Assembly: GCA_023415605.1 (NCBI GenBank)
Contig: JAEZKB010000102.1
Coordinates: forward strand, 1-39,944
DNA length: 39,944 nt
DNA from: Pseudomonadota bacterium
GTDB taxonomy: Bacteria > Pseudomonadota > Alphaproteobacteria > Rhizobiales > Devosiaceae
Reading direction: 5' to 3'
Under the pieces are notes generated by a model that worked only from the letters and a program-made list of their open reading frames with translations, was not told the DNA's origin and made no database searches. Shown here piece by piece: positions 34,407 through 39,944 of the stretch; positions within the stretch are counted from its first letter, which is position 1; every line of letters begins with the position of its first letter. The position numbers and the translations under genes were made by a program.

Positions 34407-35378
34407 CTATTGCGAATTATTCGGCGAGCTAATCCCCGAACCCAACGGCGCTCCCCCTTTCAGCGCATCTGAGATTGCATCAATCTGCGTTTGGTCGGTA
34501 CCCCAGGCCGCTCCCCCTTTCAGCGCATGTGAGATTGCATCAATCTGAGTTTGGTCGGTCCTGCCTTCCTTCGCCCATTTAAACCCAGCAATGACCTCAA
34601 TCTCACTCACCAACCGACGGAACGGCGAAGCGACGTCTGGATAAGTGTAGGGTGGCTTTTTCTGCACATGCCGCTCGAACCATGGGTACAGCTGTCGGAC
34701 CATATCATCCCACAAATCGTGGTTGTCACGGCCGAATGCGTCCATCGAATGGGGCCGTTGTGCCTCACGCTTGCTCCGTTTCGAACCTCCGTTAATCTTG
34801 AGCCATCCAGCATAAGACGCTACTTGAGCGTCGATGTAGGCCTCCATGTCTGACAGTCCCCGGACGAACTCGTCTGGATCGGTTCGACCATCTGCGAAAT
34901 CGAAATCGTCAAAGTCGACTTCTCGTATGTGGTCGCTGTCCGAATGCTGGGCTTGGAGATCCTCCAAGGCGACCGACGTACCGACGCCTTTCTCCAGTTG
35001 AGGTTCAACCCCAGCCTCACTGGCATCGTGCTGGAACCGGGCCAGGCGAAGTTGTCGCAGCATTGCCGTTGCGAGAGGACCGGACTTCAAGGTGCCACGG
35101 AGTTTCACGAGTTGGCGCTTTACCGCCTTCATCCGGTTGATGACCGCCGCGACACTCACAGGCGCTGGAACATCGAGGTGAGCACGGACTCTTCCGGCAA
35201 TGAACGCCAGGTCCCTCAGCGCCGCTTTTGTCAGCTGCTCTCCGACTATGGTCTCTATCGCCTGCTGCGACAGATCGACCGGCTGGACGTGCATTTTCTC
35301 GACGAGGTGTCGTACTTGCCTGCGTCCTGGGCGCAGAACCTTCTCATCGTCCGTGATTTCAAACTCCCCTCGAAACAT
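34407..35378 (-). CDS. Unknown protein, first gene of the replication operon
   Basis: A 323-residue protein without a recognised domain. The N-terminal half is basic and helical (VAAVINRMKAVKRQLVKLRG), the middle is acidic (REVDFDDFDFADGRTDPDEF), then comes an aromatic-rich segment (HDLWDDMVRQLYPWFERHV). The C-terminus contains a perfectly in-phase 20-residue tandem repeat (DQTQIDAIS-ALKGGA). ATG 35378 lies 43 bases from the start of the divergent ligase, so both genes share a very short promoter region. By position it may be an initiator or DNA-binding factor, but this is only inference. Confidence 0.65.
   Translation of the reverse strand: MFRGEFEITDDEKVLRPGRRQVRHLVEKMHVQPVDLSQQAIETIVGEQLTKAALRDLAFIAGRVRAHLDVPAPVSVAAVINRMKAVKRQLVKLRGTLKSGPLATAMLRQLRLARFQHDASEAGVEPQLEKGVGTSVALEDLQAQHSDSDHIREVDFDDFDFADGRTDPDEFVRGLSDMEAYIDAQVASYAGWLKINGGSKRSKREAQRPHSMDAFGRDNHDLWDDMVRQLYPWFERHVQKKPPYTYPDVASPFRRLVSEIEVIAGFKWAKEGRTDQTQIDAISHALKGGAAWGTDQTQIDAISDALKGGAPLGSGISSPNNSQ
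34441..34560 (-). repeat. 60-bp tandem repeat inside the unknown operon gene
   Basis: 34441-34500 and 34501-34560 match at 54 of 60 positions. Each encodes a 20-residue unit containing TDQTQIDAIS and ALKGGA, keeping the reading frame. A recent duplication. Confidence 0.9.
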
Positions 35379-35421
35379 CGCACCGCGGCCAGTGAACCTA
35401 CCTTGTGCATGGGAGGTGGCA

Positions 35422-36336
35422 ATGGTCGTTCAATTCATTCCCCCGCAATTGGCGAAGGCTGCGGCAACCTGCCCAGCTGGTGATCGCTGGCTATTCCAAC
35501 CGAAATACGATGGCCACCGCGTGCAGGTGCATCTGACGGGTGCGACCGCGCAGTTGATGTCACGACGCGGGCACGACCGAACGGCTTTGTTCCCAAGAAT
35601 CGTTCCTTACCTTCACGAACTGGGCATTGGTGACGCGATCATTGACGGTGAAGTATGCGTCATGGACAACTCTGGGAGGTCGGACTTCGGGGCGCTCTGC
35701 AAATCCTTGGGTACGGATGCCACGTTGAGCTTTGTCGCCTTTGACCTTCTTTCCCTTAACAGCCGGGATTTGCGAGCCTTGCCCTTGGTGGAACGCTTGA
35801 GACGCTTGTCCTCGATAATCCCCGTCAACGGTCCGGTTTGTGTGGCAGAGACCACGACGGACGGCGCTGCGCTTCTAGAGCGCGTGCGCTTGGCTAACGG
35901 CGAGGGGATTGTCGCAAAATTGGCCGCCGCGCCGTACCGCACCGGCCAACGCTCCGACGAGTGGCTCAAGATCAAACTGAAGTTTCGGCAGGAGTTCACC
36001 CTAGTCGGATGGCACGAGGATCAAAACGGAACGATGAAGTCCGTCGTGCTCGCAACTGCGGGCAAGGATGGCTTTGAATATCGCGGGTGCGTCGGATCGG
36101 GCTTCACCCGAAGTCAACGTCAAGACCTCAAGGCAGCGATGGCCGGTCGGCAGTCGCAAACGGCGCCCTTTCCACGCACGGGCGGCATACGGCGTGATGT
36201 GCGATGGACGGAGCCGTGTCTGATTGCCGAGATCGAATTCAGCGAGATCACCTCGGCTGGATCCGTGCGCCATCCGCGTTTCCTTGGCCTTAGGGACGAC
36301 AAGGACCCGTCGGAGATCATCCTTGAAGCGAGTTGA
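35422..36336 (+). CDS. ATP-dependent DNA ligase (LigD ligase-domain type)
   Basis: A 304-residue stand-alone nick-sealing ligase. The adenylation motif is QPKYDGHRVQ with catalytic Lys28; further motifs are DGEVCVMDNSGRSDFGAL, FVAFDLLSL, NGEGIVAK and SDEWLKIK. The OB-fold follows with GSGFTRSQ, WTEPCLIAEIEFSEITSAGS and RHPRFLGLRDDKDP. All nucleotidyltransferase motifs are intact, unlike the frameshifted relative at 21431-22446. ATG 35422 has GGGAGG five bases upstream; the longer frame from 35200 overlaps the divergent gene and is not real. It probably serves DNA repair or replication of the element encoded around it. Confidence 0.92.
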   Translation: MVVQFIPPQLAKAAATCPAGDRWLFQPKYDGHRVQVHLTGATAQLMSRRGHDRTALFPRIVPYLHELGIGDAIIDGEVCVMDNSGRSDFGALCKSLGTDATLSFVAFDLLSLNSRDLRALPLVERLRRLSSIIPVNGPVCVAETTTDGAALLERVRLANGEGIVAKLAAAPYRTGQRSDEWLKIKLKFRQEFTLVGWHEDQNGTMKSVVLATAGKDGFEYRGCVGSGFTRSQRQDLKAAMAGRQSQTAPFPRTGGIRRDVRWTEPCLIAEIEFSEITSAGSVRHPRFLGLRDDKDPSEIILEAS

Positions 36337-36394
36337 AGGCGGGGCAAGATCTGACGCTCATGACTGAAGCAGCTCGGCTAACCAGGAGTTTGCC

Positions 36395-38122
36395 ATGGCC
36401 GCATCTGCAATCGTCACCCTACCCGTCCGCCTCCTCGTCAACTCGAAGTCCAACGTCCGCCGGACTGCTCGCGATCGCGGCATAGAGCGCCTCGCCGCGT
36501 CCATTGCCGCCCATGGCCTTCGTCAAAATCTGAACGTGCGTCCGACCACCGGCAACCGCTACGAGGTCGTCGCTGGCGGCCGCCGCCTCGAAGCGCTCAA
36601 ACGGCTCATCAAGGAGGGTCAGATCTCGCGGGATACAGAGGTGCCCTGCCTCGTTCTCAGCCCCGACGATAATGCTACCGAACTGTCCCTGGTCGAGAAT
36701 GCCATGCGGCTCGAAATGCACCCGGACGACCAGGCCAGGGCTTTTGCGTCGCTGGTCGAAGACGGGTTTACCGTCGAGGATATCGCCGCACGGTTTGGTG
36801 TCACTACCAAAGTGGTCGCTCAGCGCCTCAAGCTCTCGTCCGTGTCGCCGCTGTTGCGCGCACTCTATCGACAGGGGGTCATTGATGGCGCCCAGATGGC
36901 CGCCTTCGCCTTGGTCGACGATCATGCTGCACAAGAAGCGGCCTGGAACCAACTTCCGGAATGGAACCGGCAACCCGATGCCATCCGGCGTGTACTGACC
37001 GGCGAAGGCGTCTCAGCCGATCATCGGCTCGCCAGGTTCGTGGGTGTCGATGCGTACCGAGCCGCCGGCGGCGAGGTGATCGAAGACCTCTTCGATGACC
37101 GGCCAGCGGTATTGCTGGATGGCAATCTCCTCCAGGTTCTTGCGGCGGCCAAGCTCGGGGAGACCGCAACGGCTGTGCGGCTCGAGGGCTGGAGCTTCGT
37201 TAATGTCGAGCTGACCCCGAATTACAACGTGAGCTACGGCCGCATCTATCCGTCCGTATCATAAGGCGCTCCCGCCGATGCCGGGCCGGTCTATTCCGAT
37301 GATGACCTAGCCAGGTCCGGGGCGCGGGTCGTGCTGGGCTACAACGGGACCGTCACCATCGACCGCGGTCTCGTTTCACCCGAGACCATGGAGAAACCGC
37401 GCAATGCTGGGGCCTCGGGCTCACCGCCACGCGGACTGTCGGACGCCATGGTCGCAGACCTCACGGCCCATCGCACTGCGGCCCTCCGCCTTGCTCTTGC
37501 GAAAACTCCGTCGGTCGCACTCGCAGCCACGGTCCACGCCCTTTTGCTCGGAGTCTTTTATCCAACCCGCGGCGCACAACCGACCTGCCTTGAACTCAAT
37601 TTGCGTCCGTCGATCCTTGCTGTGGTGGACCCCGATGAATGCTCCGCGCACCATGATCTTCACCTGCTGCTTTCGGGGTGGAGTACCAAAGCACCTGAAC
37701 ACCCCGACGACTTCTGGGGCTGGTGTCTGTCGCAGGATCAGGAAACCCTGCTCGACTTGTTGGCCCTCGCCGCTGGCATGTCGGTCAACGCCATCAGCCA
37801 CAACGAGCAGGCGGTGAGTTCGCGTCTGGACCACAGTCATCAGCTCGGCGACGCCCTTGGCTTCGCCATGAAGGACGATTGGCGACCGAAAGTCACCGGG
37901 TTCTTCTCACGTCTGACCAAAGCCCTGATGAGCCGATACCTATGCGACGTCGGTTCGCCCGAACTGGCCGCCGACGTCCTCAAGCTCAGCAAAGCCGCTG
38001 CGGCGGAGCGCAGCTCGGGACAACTCATGTCCTTGGGATGGCTACCTTCTGTCTTCCTGGCGAGAGCGACCTCGGACGTAGCCGGTGAGACTACATCCTC
38101 GGAAGATCACATCGAAGCCTGA
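36395..38122 (+). pseudogene. ParB-like nuclease-domain protein, frameshifted
   Basis: Two frames give one broken ParB-like gene of the large type found on alphaproteobacterial plasmids and islands. The first (36395-37264, ATG with AGGAG) has the ParB/Srx domain (NVRRTARDRGIERLAASI, GLRQNLNVRP, YEVVAGGRRLEAL), TELSLVENAMRLEMHPDDQA, the helix-turn-helix DIAARFGVTTKVVAQRLKLS, and stops after SYGRIYPSVS. Homology resumes in another frame by about 37300 (DDLARSGARVVL, then HRTAALRLALAKTPSVALA and WGWCLSQDQETLLDLLALAAGMSV) and ends at 38122. The linker between the halves is shorter than I would expect, implying a deletion plus frameshift around 37260-37300. The N-terminal part could still make a 289-residue protein. 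Confidence 0.8.
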
Positions 38123-38398
38123 CCGTCTCTGGTGCTACGCTAGCGCGTAAAACGCTATGACAACCGGCTATCGTCAGGTGACGAAAGTGCTGTTCGCTTT
38201 CGATATGTTCGCGACCCCTTTCTGATGTGCGCCCGGGGTGGGCGGTGCCGAAAGGCACCCTCACCTCCCTTCCCTCCTCTAGCTGATCTTGACTTTGTCC
38301 TACCCGGCTCGGCGCGCTCTCTCGGCTACCTCAGCAACAGCAGAAACATCTTCACTCTCGGCGTGAATAGACCCCACCGCATCTTCGAAGGTCCATTC

Positions 38399-39319
38399 AT
38401 GCCAGGCCCAGACTTCATCACCCTCACTGCCGAGATCATCGCTGCAATCGATGCCAATCCTAGCGCGCCCGACCTGCCGTGGCGGCGGTCCGGACTTCAT
38501 CTTCCTACCAATGCCCAGACTCGGAAGGCCTATCGAGGGTTCAACGTCCTGGCGCTCTGGGCCGCGGCCATCCGCCGTGGGTACAAGCATCCAGTCTGGG
38601 CCACCTATCGGCAGTGGTCCGCTCTCGGCGCACAGGTCCTTGGTGGCGAACGCGGCACCGCGATCGTCTATTTTCAGGATCGACCCAGCGATCCGGATGA
38701 CGAGGATCAGCGCCGTCGACCACTTGCCCGTTCGTCCGTCGTCTTCTGCGCCGACCAGGTGACCGGCTTCGTGCCACCGCCTCCAGAGGTCACAAGTGAC
38801 TGGGACCGGTTCGCTCCCGCGGAAGCTTTCATCACCGGGACCTGTGCCGATATCCGGTATGGTGGTGGTGAGGCGTACTACTCCTCCCTGACCGACCACA
38901 TCCAGATCCCCCACGCAGAAGACTTCATCGACACCCCGACTTCAACCGCACGCGACGGGTTCTACAGCACCATCTTCCACGAGCTGGCGCATTGGTCCGG
39001 TGCCAAGAAGCGCCTCGATCGCGACCTCTCGGGCAAGTTCGGATCTCAATCATACGCCATGGAAGAGCTGGTCGCCGAACTGACCGCAGCCTTTGCCTGT
39101 GCCGCGCTCAATGTCACTCCGACCCTTCGTCCCGACCACGCCGGGTATCTCGCCAACTGGGCGAAAGTGCTTCGTGACGAACCTCGCGCACTCACGAGGG
39201 CGGCGAGTGCCGCCGCCAGAGCTTTTGACTACCTTTCCGGCCTAACCAACATCGGATTGCCGAGCGACGCCGACCTGGAATCGACAGCTTCACTAAGCGT
39301 CTGCTTCGATCACAGCTGA
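38399..39319 (+). CDS. ArdC-like antirestriction/zincin protein
   Basis: A 306-residue protein with the ArdC layout: an N-terminal ssDNA-binding domain (PWRRSGLHLPTNAQTRKAYRG, then FNVLALWAAAIRRGY and WATYRQWSALGAQV) and a C-terminal zinc metallopeptidase domain with FHELAHWSG (His194, Glu195, His198) and MEELVAELTAAF, the probable third ligand region. ArdC proteins are carried by plasmids and conjugative elements, protect incoming single-stranded DNA and counter restriction. ATG 38399 is chosen because the upstream 58 codons have no domain character. It lies downstream of the broken ParB-like gene and supports a mobile origin of this segment. Confidence 0.88.
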   Translation: MPGPDFITLTAEIIAAIDANPSAPDLPWRRSGLHLPTNAQTRKAYRGFNVLALWAAAIRRGYKHPVWATYRQWSALGAQVLGGERGTAIVYFQDRPSDPDDEDQRRRPLARSSVVFCADQVTGFVPPPPEVTSDWDRFAPAEAFITGTCADIRYGGGEAYYSSLTDHIQIPHAEDFIDTPTSTARDGFYSTIFHELAHWSGAKKRLDRDLSGKFGSQSYAMEELVAELTAAFACAALNVTPTLRPDHAGYLANWAKVLRDEPRALTRAASAAARAFDYLSGLTNIGLPSDADLESTASLSVCFDHS

Positions 39320-39555
39320 CTACTTGTCCAGCGAGCCCCTAAAACCCTATGGGTCCCGGGCAACTTTGTTCGTTTTCCGGGTGCACGTCACAACTATATT
39401 TCCAGCCTCTGACCTGACTGATCCAATGTGCTCGTCTTTGTCCCCAGATCGGACTTGCCTCGTCTATTTGGCATTGTCCAGATTATTGCTATTGGAGGCA
39501 GAAGGTGAGGCAACAAGAAAATAGACCGACCAGTCTACATACAAAGAGTTGGCCA

Positions 39556-39795
39556 ATGAACGACGATGACTTTGCGACAGAGGACTACGGGATGACGCCA
39601 GCCATTCAGCGCCTCAACCAGCTGAACATCGACTATGAGATGTGCAGCCCCTACCACCTGAAATCCGGTATCTTGAACTACTATCCATCCACGGGAACCA
39701 TTACCATTGATGGCCGTCCAACGCCAAAAGTGAAGGGTATCGAGGCGTTTATTAACCAAGCGAGAAAGCTGGGCCACATTCGGCCGGCAAGATGA
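39556..39795 (+). CDS. Small hypothetical protein
   Basis: A 79-residue protein: acidic start MNDDDFATEDYG, then AIQRLNQLNIDYEMCSPYHL, LNYYPSTGTITIDGRP and GIEAFINQARKLG. It looks like a small alpha/beta fold of the kind common beside ArdC and ParB genes on plasmids, where YYPSTGTI-like segments recur. Function unknown. The 236-base gap before it shows nothing recognisable. Confidence 0.6.
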   Translation: MNDDDFATEDYGMTPAIQRLNQLNIDYEMCSPYHLKSGILNYYPSTGTITIDGRPTPKVKGIEAFINQARKLGHIRPAR

Positions 39796-39887
39796 TCAAA
39801 CGCTATACCCTTGGGCCATCAACTCAGTTGCAACTGCATTGACACTGGCGCATCTTTCTTAAGCTCCCTCATCGATGGCACATCGAT

Positions 39888-39944
39888 CTCTTCCCTCTCC
39901 CTCTTCCCTCTCCGTCTTCCCTCTCCCTCTTCCCTCTCCCTCTC
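39888..39944 (+). repeat. 13-bp pyrimidine-rich minisatellite at window end
   Basis: CTCTTCCCTCTCC is repeated at 39888-39900, 39901-39913, 39914-39926 (first base G) and 39927-39939, and starts again at 39940. The tract is cut by the window end, so its full size is unknown. It is a homopyrimidine run on this strand. Confidence 0.9.

Noticed and set aside
1..39944. tRNA, rRNA or CRISPR loci
   Set aside because: I looked for T-loop-like motifs, rRNA landmarks and regularly spaced repeats and saw none; a covariance-model scan would be needed to exclude a small RNA.

Overview
High-GC alphaproteobacterial DNA, most likely Hyphomicrobiales (Rhizobiales). The pointers are HWE-family histidine kinases, a MucR/Ros regulator, LigD-type ATP-dependent ligases, a large ParB-like protein and an ArdC-like protein. 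These judgements rest on family recognition by eye; no database search was run. The mix of IS element, pseudogenes, duplications and replication genes marks most of the window as accessory DNA.

Layout. 1-2400: the 3' part of an HWE kinase, a PrtN-like pyocin-activator homologue, small hypotheticals and a MucR-like regulator without zinc ligands. 2466-8814: two ordinary regulated clusters. One is a LysR gene divergent from a three-gene NTF2-like/membrane protein/GNAT operon. The other is an AraC gene followed by two alpha/beta hydrolases and a YciI-like protein, with a divergent VOC protein. 9141-16733: one giant secreted repeat protein with VCBS and cadherin-like repeats, a C-type lectin domain and a type I secretion C-terminus. 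16939-18165: an intact IS30-family element. 18348-19533: small hypotheticals. 19567-25153: a LOV-HWE kinase whose 3' end is fused to a Crp/Fnr remnant, a frameshifted ligase, a single-domain response regulator and a second HWE kinase. The kinase pieces at 1-484 and 19892-20375 are an inverted duplication.

25154-28690 is a gene graveyard: a Gly-rich remnant, an amber-interrupted gene, a doubly deleted glgX and an oligopeptide ABC-ATPase fragment.

28691-39795 looks like the replication and maintenance part of a mobile element. A four-gene minus-strand operon runs from 35378 down to 28691: an unknown protein with a 60-bp tandem repeat, a VapE/SF3-like P-loop ATPase, a DnaX-like AAA+ protein with a doubled Cys module, and a large protein whose C-terminal half resembles clamp-loader delta-prime and whose N-terminal half may be delta-like. 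Diverging from it are an intact ATP-dependent DNA ligase, a broken ParB-like gene, an ArdC-like antirestriction protein and a small hypothetical. My main candidate for an undescribed system is this element-encoded clamp loader plus helicase-like ATPase, next to a ligase. It could give an element its own sliding-clamp loading and nick sealing, or act in repair or defence; the sequence alone does not decide.
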